Shown one piece after another: positions 39,205-46,338 of a DNA stretch of 46,338 nt. The notes beneath the pieces were generated by a model that saw only the letters and a program-made list of their open reading frames with translations, made no database searches and was not told where the DNA came from. The DNA lies in the NCBI GenBank assembly GCA_003209565.1, contig QCQK01000010.1, forward strand, positions 1 through 46,338, written 5' to 3'. This DNA is from Prochlorococcus sp. AG-449-J16. GTDB lineage: Bacteria; Cyanobacteriota; Cyanobacteriia; PCC-6307; Cyanobiaceae. Numbering within the stretch: position 1 is the stretch's first letter; every line of letters begins with the position of its first letter. The translations under genes were made by a program, and so were the position numbers.

Positions 39205-40188
39205 TTGGGATATAAAAACTTATTAATAACAGGCGCTAATGGATGTGTTGGCCAATATTTAGTTGATTGGTTTTTGAAAAACACAAAATTCAGGCTTTAT
39301 CTCATGGTAAGAGACAAAAGTAAGTTACCAAATTCTGTTCAAGAAAATAAAAAAGTCAAGTTAATGGTTTGTGATATCAGGGAATCAAATAGGTATAAAA
39401 AGGAAATTAGTCAAATTAATTACTTAATACATACTGCTACAGCTTGGGGAGATCCAAAAAGAGCCTATGAAGTAAATATTAAAGCTTTTGAAGAATTACT
39501 AGAAATGCTTGATATTGAAAAGTTAGAGAAGATTATTTATTTTTCAACGGCAAGTATTCTTGATACCCAAACAGAATTAATGAGGGAGTCATTGATTTAT
39601 GGAACAGAGTACATTCAAACAAAATATGAATGTTTCCAGAGACTTAGAGAAAGCTCATTTGCAGAAAAAACATTCGCTGTTTTCCCTACCTTAGTTTTTG
39701 GAGGGAATCTTGGGAAAAGAAGTAAATATCCTGTGAGTTATTTGACTAGTGGATTGAAAGAAATTAGGAAATGGCTTTGGTTAGCGAGATTTTTAAAACT
39801 CGAATCTAAATTTCACTTTATACACGCAAATGATATCGCCCAGATGTGCGGGTTTCTAATTAAAAATCATAAAGAAGAGCAATACAAAGGCTTTAGAAAA
39901 TTTGTTCTAGGTCAAAAATTCATTTCAATTGATGATGCCATAATTACACTTTTAAAGAAACATAATATGAGGAGATTTTTTGCGATACCGCTTACAAAAA
40001 AAATTCTAAAAATATTATTAAGAATTCTCCCTATCCAAACCACCCCTTGGGACAACTTCAGTATCAAAAAATATGACTTTAATCATGTCCCCATCACTAA
40101 TCCTGAGACTTTTAAACTTAAAAGTTATGCCAAGTCACTGAATGATATTTTAAGGTTATCAAAGTTACCAAGCTGTAATAACAATTAA
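39205..40188 (+). CDS. NAD-dependent epimerase/dehydratase family protein
   Basis: 327 residues from a TTG start, 8 bases after hemE; there is no in-frame ATG near the fold start. The Rossmann motif is [17 protein letters not shown] (GxxGxxG) and the catalytic pair YIQTK near residue 135 fits extended SDR enzymes (YxxxK), with STASILD upstream supplying Ser. The last 60 residues are basic and lack clear features. The substrate is unknown; the tandem position after hemE is not evidence of a tetrapyrrole role. Confidence 0.82.
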   Translation: MGYKNLLITGANGCVGQYLVDWFLKNTKFRLYLMVRDKSKLPNSVQENKKVKLMVCDIRESNRYKKEISQINYLIHTATAWGDPKRAYEVNIKAFEELLEMLDIEKLEKIIYFSTASILDTQTELMRESLIYGTEYIQTKYECFQRLRESSFAEKTFAVFPTLVFGGNLGKRSKYPVSYLTSGLKEIRKWLWLARFLKLESKFHFIHANDIAQMCGFLIKNHKEEQYKGFRKFVLGQKFISIDDAIITLLKKHNMRRFFAIPLTKKILKILLRILPIQTTPWDNFSIKKYDFNHVPITNPETFKLKSYAKSLNDILRLSKLPSCNNN

Positions 40189-40203
40189 AATTCTCACAGT
40201 TAG

Positions 40204-40224
40204 GTTACCAAAGCCTTGTAATAT
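40204..40224 (+). promoter_or_regulatory. Candidate petE -10 region, part of a repeated element
   Basis: TAATAT at 40219-40224, preceded by TTG (TTGTAATAT), could be the -10 box of petE, giving a leader of under 20 bases. The surrounding GTTACCAAAGCCTTGTAATA resembles an upstream copy at 40164-40180, 40 bases earlier. No clear -35 is seen. Confidence 0.35.
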
Positions 40225-40247
40225 GTATAGAAAGGCAAATTTTTATT

Positions 40248-40598
40248 ATGTTACGTTCAATCTTTGCAGGGTTATTTGCAATAGTTTTAACTCTAGGTCT
40301 AGGTATTTCATCAGTTTCAGCTAAGACTGTTGAAGTAAAACTTGGAACAGATGCTGGAATGCTTGCATTTGAACCAAGTACAGTAACCATTAGTGCTGGT
40401 GATACAGTTAAATTCGTCAATAATAAACTTGCCCCTCACAACGCTGTTTTTGATGGGCATGAAGAACTAAGTCATGCGGACCTAGCTTTTGCACCAGGAG
40501 AGTCGTGGGAAGAAACATTTGATACTGCTGGAACTTATGATTACTATTGCGAGCCACACAGAGGCGCTGGAATGGTAGGTAAAGTTATTGTTGAATAA
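40248..40598 (+). CDS. petE: Plastocyanin precursor
   Basis: 116 residues: a 25-residue signal peptide ending SSVSA, then a mature protein starting KTVEVKLG. The type-1 copper ligands in mature numbering are His39 (APHNAVF), Cys76, His79 and Met84 ([11 protein letters not shown]). It carries electrons from cytochrome b6f to photosystem I in the thylakoid lumen. Acidic patches such as GHEELSHAD are moderate. Presence of petE with the manganese transporter unit fits a marine picocyanobacterium. Confidence 0.98.
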   Translation: MLRSIFAGLFAIVLTLGLGISSVSAKTVEVKLGTDAGMLAFEPSTVTISAGDTVKFVNNKLAPHNAVFDGHEELSHADLAFAPGESWEETFDTAGTYDYYCEPHRGAGMVGKVIVE

Positions 40599-40665
40599 AT
40601 CTTCTAAATAGTTAAACACTCTTTTTGACTTTATATTTATTACGGTCGTACCAAAATTTTGATTA

Positions 40666-43248
40666 ATGAAAATAGTTCCAAGCGAATTTTCAAATTCTGC
40701 TTGGAACTGTTTTATTTTTGCAAAAGAAATTGCCTATAAAAATTATCAACAAAATGTAGACTCTGATAATTTATTATTAGCTCTTATAAAAGATGACAAT
40801 ATTACAAAAAAGATTTTAAAAAAAAATAATGTAAATCTAAAAGATCTTGAGAGAGAAATAATTTCTTCACTAAATGCGAAGGCAAAAATGAAAAATAAAC
40901 AAGATAACTTATATATTGGTGATACTCTTCACAAAATATTTTTGAAGGCGAATGATATTAAAAATACTTTAAATGATGTAGTGATATCAACAGAACACTT
41001 AGTTTACAGTTTCACCTATGATGACAAATATGGATTTCAAATTTTAAATCAAATAGGTATTCCAGAATTTCTTGAAACTATAAAGAAAATGAAGTCAGAT
41101 CCGGCAGTAAAAAATGAATTTAATAATTCTAATGAGTCTTTGGAAAAATATGGTATTGATCTAACTCAATCTGCACGAGATGGGATTTTAGACCCTGTTA
41201 TTGGTAGGGATGAAGAGATTAGAAGAACAATTCAAATATTAAGTAGAAGAACAAAAAATAATCCAGTTCTTATTGGAGAACCTGGGGTTGGCAAAACAGC
41301 CATTGTAGAAGGGTTAGCTCAAAGAATTATTAATGGCGATGTACCTTTTGCGCTACAAGATAGGAAACTAATTTCATTAGATATGGGTTCACTTTTAGCT
41401 GGAGCAAAATATCGTGGAGAATTTGAAGAAAGAATAAAAAATATTTTAAAGAAAGTGAAAGAATCAGAGGGTAAGATTATTCTTTTTATTGATGAAATTC
41501 ATACGGTAGTTGGTGCAGGCGCAAGTGGAGGTTCTTTAGATGCAAGCAACCTATTAAAACCAATGCTTGCGAGAGGAGAACTTAGATGTATTGGTGCTAC
41601 AACTATTAATGAACATAAACAAAATATAGAAAAAGATCCTGCTTTAGAACGAAGATTTCAAAAGATAAAAGTTGATGCTCCTTCAATAGATGATACTGTA
41701 TCAATTTTAAGAGGATTGAGAGAAAGATACGAAGTTCATCATAGTGTGAGAATTTCTGATAATGCTTTAGTTGCTGCTGCAACCCTTAGCGAAAGATATA
41801 TTAACGATAGATTTCTTCCTGACAAAGCAATAGATCTAATCGATGAAGCAGCCTCAAGATTAAATATGGTCATAACTTCCAAACCTGAAGAAATTGATGA
41901 AATTGATCGAAAAGTTCTACAGTTTGAAATGGAAAAATTATCTTTAAAAAGAGAAACGGATGATTTTTCTATAGAAAGATTAAAAAAAATTAATAATGAA
42001 CTTATATCCCTTAAAGATAAACAGGAAAAATTAGGCGCTCAATGGAAAAAAGAAAAAGATGAAATTGATGAGATTAGCACCATAAAAGAAGAAATTGAAT
42101 CTGTTCAATTGAAAATAGATCAAGCCAAAAGGAGTTTTGACCTCAACAAAGCAGCAGAATTAGAATTTGGAACTTTAAATTCTTTGCAAAAAAAATTGAA
42201 AGAAAAAAGTGAGTCCCTAGTAAATTCTCAAAAAAATGGAGATACAAGTCTTTTAAGACAAGAGGTAACTTTTGATGATATTGCAGAAGTTGTCTCAAAG
42301 TGGACCTCTATTCCAATAAAGAACTTAAACCAGTCAGAAAAAGATAAACTCTTGAGCATCGAGTCAATCCTTAAAGAAAAAATTATTGGTCAAGATAGCG
42401 CAATTAGGGCAGTTGCAGATTCCATTAAGAGATCAAGGACTGGTCTAAATGATCCAAGCAAGCCATTAGCCAGTTTTCTCTTCTTAGGTCCAACTGGTGT
42501 TGGGAAAACAGAGCTAAGTAAAGTAACAGCCAAAATAATATTCGATTCAAATTCTTCAATTACAAGACTGGATATGTCTGAATATATGGAAAAGCATTCA
42601 GTGAGCAAAATTATAGGTGCGCCTCCTGGATATTTAGGTTTCGAATCAGGCGGTCAACTAACTGAAGCTGTTCGCAAAAATCCTTATTCATTAATACTAC
42701 TAGATGAAATAGAGAAAGCTCACAAAGATATTTTAGATATTCTCTTACAGGTTCTTGATGATGGGATCATAACTGATGGTCAAGGTCGTACAATCAATTT
42801 CAAAAATTCAATCATTGTTCTCACAAGTAATTTAGGAAGTCAATCAATAAATGATTTATCAGTTAGAAAAGAAGATACAAATGAAATTAAAAAAGTTGTA
42901 GATAATGAAATTAAAAAATTTTTCAAGCCTGAGTTTTTAAATCGACTTGATGAAATAGTTATTTTTAATAATTTAAAATTAAATGACATAAAAGAAATTG
43001 CAAAAATCCAGCTTCAACATTTAGAAAAAAGACTTAACAAAAAAAACTTAAAATTCAACATTACGGATGAAGCAATTAACAAACTTGTCGAAAATAGTTT
43101 CGATCATGCCTATGGTGCAAGGTCTTTAAAAAGAATTATTCAAAAACAAATTGAGACAAAGATTTCTAATAATATATTGAATAATCATTATCTCAATAAA
43201 GAAGAGATTAATATTTATCTGATTAATGGAGAGATAAATGTTGATTAA
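40666..43248 (+). CDS. clpB: ClpB-type AAA+ disaggregase
   Basis: 860 residues with the full Hsp100 order: a Clp N domain (1-145), NBD1 with GEPGVGKTA near 206, pore loop [11 protein letters not shown] near 247 and Walker [14 protein letters not shown] near 272, then the long ClpB middle coiled coil (about 405-525), NBD2 with [10 protein letters not shown] near 608, pore loop [11 protein letters not shown] and Walker [12 protein letters not shown] near 680. No IGF-type ClpP-binding loop is seen, so it should disaggregate rather than feed ClpP. The divergent N domain suggests a ClpB2-like paralogue, but this is a guess without a tree. Confidence 0.93.
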   Translation: MKIVPSEFSNSAWNCFIFAKEIAYKNYQQNVDSDNLLLALIKDDNITKKILKKNNVNLKDLEREIISSLNAKAKMKNKQDNLYIGDTLHKIFLKANDIKNTLNDVVISTEHLVYSFTYDDKYGFQILNQIGIPEFLETIKKMKSDPAVKNEFNNSNESLEKYGIDLTQSARDGILDPVIGRDEEIRRTIQILSRRTKNNPVLIGEPGVGKTAIVEGLAQRIINGDVPFALQDRKLISLDMGSLLAGAKYRGEFEERIKNILKKVKESEGKIILFIDEIHTVVGAGASGGSLDASNLLKPMLARGELRCIGATTINEHKQNIEKDPALERRFQKIKVDAPSIDDTVSILRGLRERYEVHHSVRISDNALVAAATLSERYINDRFLPDKAIDLIDEAASRLNMVITSKPEEIDEIDRKVLQFEMEKLSLKRETDDFSIERLKKINNELISLKDKQEKLGAQWKKEKDEIDEISTIKEEIESVQLKIDQAKRSFDLNKAAELEFGTLNSLQKKLKEKSESLVNSQKNGDTSLLRQEVTFDDIAEVVSKWTSIPIKNLNQSEKDKLLSIESILKEKIIGQDSAIRAVADSIKRSRTGLNDPSKPLASFLFLGPTGVGKTELSKVTAKIIFDSNSSITRLDMSEYMEKHSVSKIIGAPPGYLGFESGGQLTEAVRKNPYSLILLDEIEKAHKDILDILLQVLDDGIITDGQGRTINFKNSIIVLTSNLGSQSINDLSVRKEDTNEIKKVVDNEIKKFFKPEFLNRLDEIVIFNNLKLNDIKEIAKIQLQHLEKRLNKKNLKFNITDEAINKLVENSFDHAYGARSLKRIIQKQIETKISNNILNNHYLNKEEINIYLINGEINVD

Positions 43249-43296
43249 ATATCTAATTAAAGAATCCTATATGACTTTAAAATTAACAACTTTAAT

Positions 43297-43767
43297 CTAA
43301 GATTTGAACCAATCAGGAATTTCTTCATAACTTGCTTTATTCGATTTATTTTCTTTTGATTCTGTTTTCCAACAACATGTTCTGCCCTTATCTTTATCCT
43401 GTAAGTATTCATTAGCCCATCTCCAAATTAATTCAGAGGTAAACTCCATTCCCACATTATCCATAATTCTCAGATCTAAAGCATCTAAGTCATGTAATTT
43501 TTCCCAGTAATTCAGCAAAGGATCATCTTTATTTATTAAAAAAGTATGATCAAATTGCTCCTTTAGTCTATTTTCTAGGGGCTTTAGACTTGAAAAATCG
43601 ACAACAAAACCATTTAGGTCTAATTTTTTTGCAGTGAACCAAAAGGTGAATGATCTTGAATATCCATGCACAAATCTGCAGTGGCCTTCATGGCGCCATT
43701 GCCTATGTGAACAGGGAAAATCCTCATAACTTTTGCTGCATGAAAATTTCAGTGAATGAATATACAT
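43297..43767 (-). CDS. QueD/6-pyruvoyltetrahydropterin-synthase-like protein, altered zinc site
   Basis: 156 residues from ATG 43767 (MYIHSLKF); an ATG at 43803 would add 12 residues but leave only 27 bases to hisIE. The pterin-synthase pattern aligns by eye with E. coli QueD: His21 (PCSHRQ) for His16, Cys30 (EGHCRF) for Cys27, His34-Gly-Tyr36 for the HGH pair, and Asp74-His75 for the catalytic Asp-His. One zinc His is therefore Tyr. FVVDFSSLK and a C-terminal Cys pair also fit. The substrate and whether it makes queuosine precursor are uncertain. Confidence 0.78.
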   Translation of the reverse strand: MYIHSLKFSCSKSYEDFPCSHRQWRHEGHCRFVHGYSRSFTFWFTAKKLDLNGFVVDFSSLKPLENRLKEQFDHTFLINKDDPLLNYWEKLHDLDALDLRIMDNVGMEFTSELIWRWANEYLQDKDKGRTCCWKTESKENKSNKASYEEIPDWFKS

Positions 43768-43830
43768 CAATTTACTGTTAGTATAATTTTTAATAAAACA
43801 CATTGAGTAGGATTTAACATAACGAACATA

Positions 43831-44490
43831 ATGACTTATTCAACTAATTTTTCGATAGAGGATCTACGCTTTGATAATTATGGATTAATCCCTGCAATAG
43901 CACAAGATTGGCTTGACGGATCAATTCTTATGCTTGCTTGGATGAACAAAGAATCTTTGACAATGACACTTGAAACCAAAAACGTTCATTATTGGAGTAG
44001 ATCAAGATCCGAAATTTGGAGAAAAGGAGCTACAAGTGGAAGTACCCAAATACTTAAGGAGATAAGATTCGACTGCGATAGTGATGCACTAATCCTTTTG
44101 ATCGAACAAAATGGTTCAGGAGCATGTCACACTGGGGAAAAAAGTTGTTTTTTCAACGAAATCAAAATTAATCAAAGTGATAAAAAAGAGAAAAAAACAA
44201 CTCCCTTCTCAAATATTTGCTCTGAATTATTCAATACAATTAACAAAAGATCAATAAATCCATCAGAAAAAAGTTACACAAATCATTTATTAACAAAAGG
44301 TAGTAATACTATTTTAAAAAAAATAGGAGAGGAATCTGCAGAATTTATAATGGCTTGCAAAGATAATGATAAAAATTCAATCTCAAATGAAGCTGCTGAT
44401 TTAATTTATCATCTGCAAGTAGCCCTTATGCATAAAGGGGTTAAGTGGAGAGATGTACTTGCTGTTCTAGAATCAAGAAGAAAAAATTAA
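43831..44490 (+). CDS. hisI: Bifunctional HisIE: phosphoribosyl-AMP cyclohydrolase / phosphoribosyl-ATP pyrophosphatase
   Basis: 219 residues, a natural fusion. The HisI domain (1-115) has VLAWMNKES-type MLAWMNKESL near 32, HYWSRSRSEIWRKGATSG near 50 and the metal-binding FDCDSDALILLI then GSGACHTGEKSCFF. The HisE domain (about 125-219) has KIGEESAEFIMA near 170 and NEAADLIYHLQVAL near 192. It carries out two consecutive histidine-pathway steps. It is divergent from the QueD-like gene. Confidence 0.96.
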   Translation: MTYSTNFSIEDLRFDNYGLIPAIAQDWLDGSILMLAWMNKESLTMTLETKNVHYWSRSRSEIWRKGATSGSTQILKEIRFDCDSDALILLIEQNGSGACHTGEKSCFFNEIKINQSDKKEKKTTPFSNICSELFNTINKRSINPSEKSYTNHLLTKGSNTILKKIGEESAEFIMACKDNDKNSISNEAADLIYHLQVALMHKGVKWRDVLAVLESRRKN

Positions 44491-44562
44491 ACAATAGAAA
44501 TTCAGAGTTTACAATTTTTTATCTTAGGATTTGAGAAAAAAATATTAATTAGTAAATAAAAA

Positions 44563-44591
44563 ATTATTAATTAATTATTAATTAATTATTA
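44563..44591 (+). repeat. 11-base AT tandem repeat (2.6 copies) upstream of the sigma factor
   Basis: ATTATTAATTA repeats at 44563-44573 and 44574-44584, then ATTATTA at 44585-44591. The period is about one helical turn. It lies in the 160-base gap between hisIE and the sigma factor gene, just upstream of a possible -10 TATAAG at 44618-44623. Confidence 0.65.
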
Positions 44592-44617
44592 CATGTATAG
44601 CTTATTAATAAATTAAC

Positions 44618-44644
44618 TATAAGTTGGATATATCAACAAAGAGG
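44618..44644 (+). promoter_or_regulatory. Possible -10 box and clear ribosome site of the sigma factor
   Basis: TATAAG at 44618-44623 is a plausible -10 box, though no good -35 is seen. AAAGAGG at 44638-44644 is a strong Shine-Dalgarno site six bases before the GTG start at 44651, and it fixes that start. Confidence 0.5.
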
Positions 44645-44650
44645 TAAATC

Positions 44651-45574
44651 GTGAGTTCATTAAGCGATTTTCTTGGTGAAATAGGTCGTCATCAACTTTT
44701 GACTCCCGAAAAAGAACTCACTATGGGCAGAAAAGTCCAAGAAATGGTTGTGCTCGTTAATAGATGTCAAGAGGCAGGCGGCAAAGGTCCTGCTTGTGAA
44801 TATTCCGAAGCTGAAAGAAAAAAGATCAAAATTGGCGAAAAAGCTAAAAATGAGATGATAACAGCCAATCTAAGACTAGTCGTTAACCTTGCCAAGAGAT
44901 ACCAAGGGAAAGGATTAGAATTACTGGACTTAATTCAGGAGGGGACATTAGGTCTTACAAGGGCCGTAGAAAAATATGATCCATCTAGAGGACATAGATT
45001 TTCTACCTATGCTTATTGGTGGATAAGGCAAGGTTTAAATAGAGCATTATCAACTCAAAGTAGAACTATAAGGATACCCGTCAATATCAATGAAAAACTC
45101 ACCAAATTAAGATCAGCAAAATCAAAGCTAATGCAACTTAAAGGTATTCCGCCCACTAGTGATCAATTAGCTGAAGAATTGAAAGTAACTAAGGAAGAGA
45201 TTGATGAACTCCTTTCTTGTGAATTAAGAAGCATCACTGTTAGTCTCCAAGGCACTGTTAAATCAAAATCTGATCCTTCCGAGTTAGTTGATATCCTTCC
45301 AAGTGATCAAACTCCTCCCATGGAATTAGCTGAATTAGCCGAAAGGACAGCCTCTGCTTGGAAGTTATTAGACAAAGCAAATTTAACTGAGAAAGAAAGA
45401 AAGATAGTAAGCTTACGATTTGGTTTAGACGGTTCAAATGAGTGGAGAACTTTAGCTGAAGTTGCAAGACATATGAGTTGTAGCAGAGAGTATTGCCGTC
45501 AAGTTGTTCAACGTGCCTTAAGAAAACTTAGAAAAGCAGGAATACAAAATGGATTAGTTGATAGTATTAGCTAA
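44651..45574 (+). CDS. Group 2 RNA polymerase sigma-70 factor
   Basis: 307 residues from GTG, with region 1.2 (SLSDFLGEIGRHQLLTPEKE), region 2 (NLRLVVNLAKRYQGKGLELL near 76, DLIQEGTLGLTRAVEKYDP near 96, FSTYAYWWIRQGLNRAL near 116), region 3 and region 4 (LTEKERKIVSLRFGL near 247, EVARHMSCSREYCRQVVQRA near 270). The cyanobacterial group 2 set is recognisable by the short N-terminus lacking the long region 1.1 of the principal factor. It likely serves non-essential or stress/light transcription; its regulon is unknown. Confidence 0.93.
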   Translation: MSSLSDFLGEIGRHQLLTPEKELTMGRKVQEMVVLVNRCQEAGGKGPACEYSEAERKKIKIGEKAKNEMITANLRLVVNLAKRYQGKGLELLDLIQEGTLGLTRAVEKYDPSRGHRFSTYAYWWIRQGLNRALSTQSRTIRIPVNINEKLTKLRSAKSKLMQLKGIPPTSDQLAEELKVTKEEIDELLSCELRSITVSLQGTVKSKSDPSELVDILPSDQTPPMELAELAERTASAWKLLDKANLTEKERKIVSLRFGLDGSNEWRTLAEVARHMSCSREYCRQVVQRALRKLRKAGIQNGLVDSIS

Positions 45575-45610
45575 AATTCCATTAAATATATTTAAATTTC
45601 ATTTATAAGG

Positions 45611-45979
45611 ATGAAAGATAATTACAAAAGACAAGAAGAAATTTATGATGCTGAAGTTTTAGAAAGTTCAACATTTGATGAGAATATTATTATCAAGATT
45701 CTTATTAAAGCAGGAAGAACAATAGCCAAGCCTGCCTTAGAAGTTTTGGAGATGGCTATAGATCCTTATACTCCAGCACAAGTAAGAGTTTCATTAATGG
45801 CTGCACTTGCCTATTTAATTATGCCATTTGACCTTTTCCCAGATTTTATGCCATTAGTTGGTTTTAGTGATGACTTCGTAGCCCTCACAGCAGTACTGAG
45901 TATATGGAGTAAATATATGACTCCTTCAATAAGAGCAAGAGCACAAGTTAAGCTTAATAAGTTATTCTCTTTTTATTGA
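45611..45979 (+). CDS. DUF1232 (YkvA-like) protein
   Basis: 122 residues. The C-terminal part carries DUF1232: PAQVRVSLMAALAYLIMPFD then LFPDFMPLVGFSDDFVALTA, with the conserved PxDLFPD-type pattern, and one or two hydrophobic segments. The family is widespread and of unknown function, with likely membrane association. It lies 36 bases after the sigma factor gene, and its TGA stop ends one base before the next ATG. Confidence 0.82.
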   Translation: MKDNYKRQEEIYDAEVLESSTFDENIIIKILIKAGRTIAKPALEVLEMAIDPYTPAQVRVSLMAALAYLIMPFDLFPDFMPLVGFSDDFVALTAVLSIWSKYMTPSIRARAQVKLNKLFSFY

Positions 45980-46300
45980 ATGAGTAGATTATCTCAACAG
46001 GAAGAAAAAGAGCTCGTCTCCTTCATTAAAGATTGGTTGAAATCTCATGGATTTAACCAAAAAGACTTAGCAAATGAATTAAATATTAAATCGAGCAGAA
46101 CCTCAGAGATTATTCTTAAAATTAAAGAATTATATAAAAAGGGAGGTATGTTCAATATTGCAAAAAATCTCATAAAGATTGAACAAAATTGGTTAAACAA
46201 TATCAAAAATAATTTTCGAGAAACAAAACAAACAACACCATATAATCAATTAGATATCGACTCTTTAGTAAATCAGATAAATCAAGACACTAGTAAATAA
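45980..46300 (+). CDS. Small HTH-like protein of unknown function
   Basis: 106 residues. Residues about 12-50 (FIKDWLKSHGFNQKDLANEL then IKSSRTSEIILKIKELYKKG) look like an XRE-type helix-turn-helix, with Q-x-x-L-A and S-R-x-S-E positions. The remaining half is polar and has no clear features. Its ATG abuts the stop of the DUF1232 gene, so the two are surely cotranslated. A DNA-binding or regulatory role is inference. Confidence 0.68.
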   Translation: MSRLSQQEEKELVSFIKDWLKSHGFNQKDLANELNIKSSRTSEIILKIKELYKKGGMFNIAKNLIKIEQNWLNNIKNNFRETKQTTPYNQLDIDSLVNQINQDTSK

Positions 46301-46338
46301 CTATTTATTAAATATTCTATTTTATTAATAAATAATCT

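Noticed and set aside
40625..40654. Possible clpB promoter starting at TTGACT (40625-40630)
   Set aside because: The -35 is good but no TANNNT box sits at a suitable distance.
43249..43296. TTAAAG/CTTTAA inverted repeat between clpB and the QueD-like gene
   Set aside because: Short AT arms with a long loop; a bidirectional terminator is possible but not supportable.
43768..43803. Longer N-terminus for the QueD-like gene
   Set aside because: Would leave only 27 bases to hisIE for two divergent promoters and adds residues outside the fold.
1..46338. tRNA genes, CRISPR arrays, insertion sequences or prophage genes
   Set aside because: None seen; no gene-free stretch is long enough for a hidden array, and no transposase or integrase is present.

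Overview
The window looks like a piece of a picocyanobacterial chromosome, most likely high-light-adapted Prochlorococcus. The reasons are very AT-rich DNA even inside genes, short intergenic gaps, many TTG/GTG starts with weak ribosome sites, and an oxygenic-phototroph gene set: plastocyanin, NDH-1 subunit NdhD, MenB/MenD (phylloquinone), glycogen genes, Ycf51, DUF760, DUF4336 and a group 2 sigma factor. The strain cannot be named from sequence alone. I see no tRNA, rRNA, CRISPR array, prophage or insertion sequence, and no gene-free stretch longer than 300 bases.

Layout. 1-2012 (minus): 5' part of an AMIN-domain cell-wall amidase, a nitrilase-family amidase and ComB. 2138-5741 (plus): aroA, a MnmC-like methyltransferase and glmU. 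5743-11270 (minus): murF, glgA, menB, menD. 11321-12286 (plus): lepB and a DUF760 gene. 12293-17369 (minus): a tight five-gene unit in transcription order DUF697 protein, manganese-type binding lipoprotein, ABC ATPase, ABC permease, DUF4336 protein. 17535-26606 (plus): small Arg/Gly-rich protein, trpS, thrS, glucokinase, thrB, ndhD, prlC. 26599-32904 (minus): alpha/beta hydrolase, folB, proA, and a 1318-residue TamB-like protein transcribed from its own 5' end. 32957-43248 (plus): ycf51-like, DUF4332, small exported protein, S15 peptidase, glgB, hemE, epimerase, petE, clpB. 43297-43767 (minus): divergent QueD-like protein. 43831-46300 (plus): hisIE, sigma factor, DUF1232 protein and a small HTH-like protein.

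Most genes are core metabolism: amino acids (aroA, thrB, proA, hisIE), cell wall (glmU, murF, amidase), glycogen (glgA, glgB), quinone and haem (menB, menD, hemE), translation (trpS, thrS), and envelope export (lepB, tamB). The most interesting part is the manganese-transport unit. It is bracketed by two proteins of unknown role, each looking like a degenerate version of an enzyme fold: a G-domain without a P-loop, and a metallo-beta-lactamase-like domain with a broken HxHxDH motif. Other points worth a look are the Arg/Gly-rich protein overlapping trpS with a palindrome next to its promoter, the QueD homologue with one zinc His replaced by Tyr, and repeated elements upstream of petE, hemE and the sigma factor gene. 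I found no clear-cut new defence or mobile system; most of the window is ordinary.
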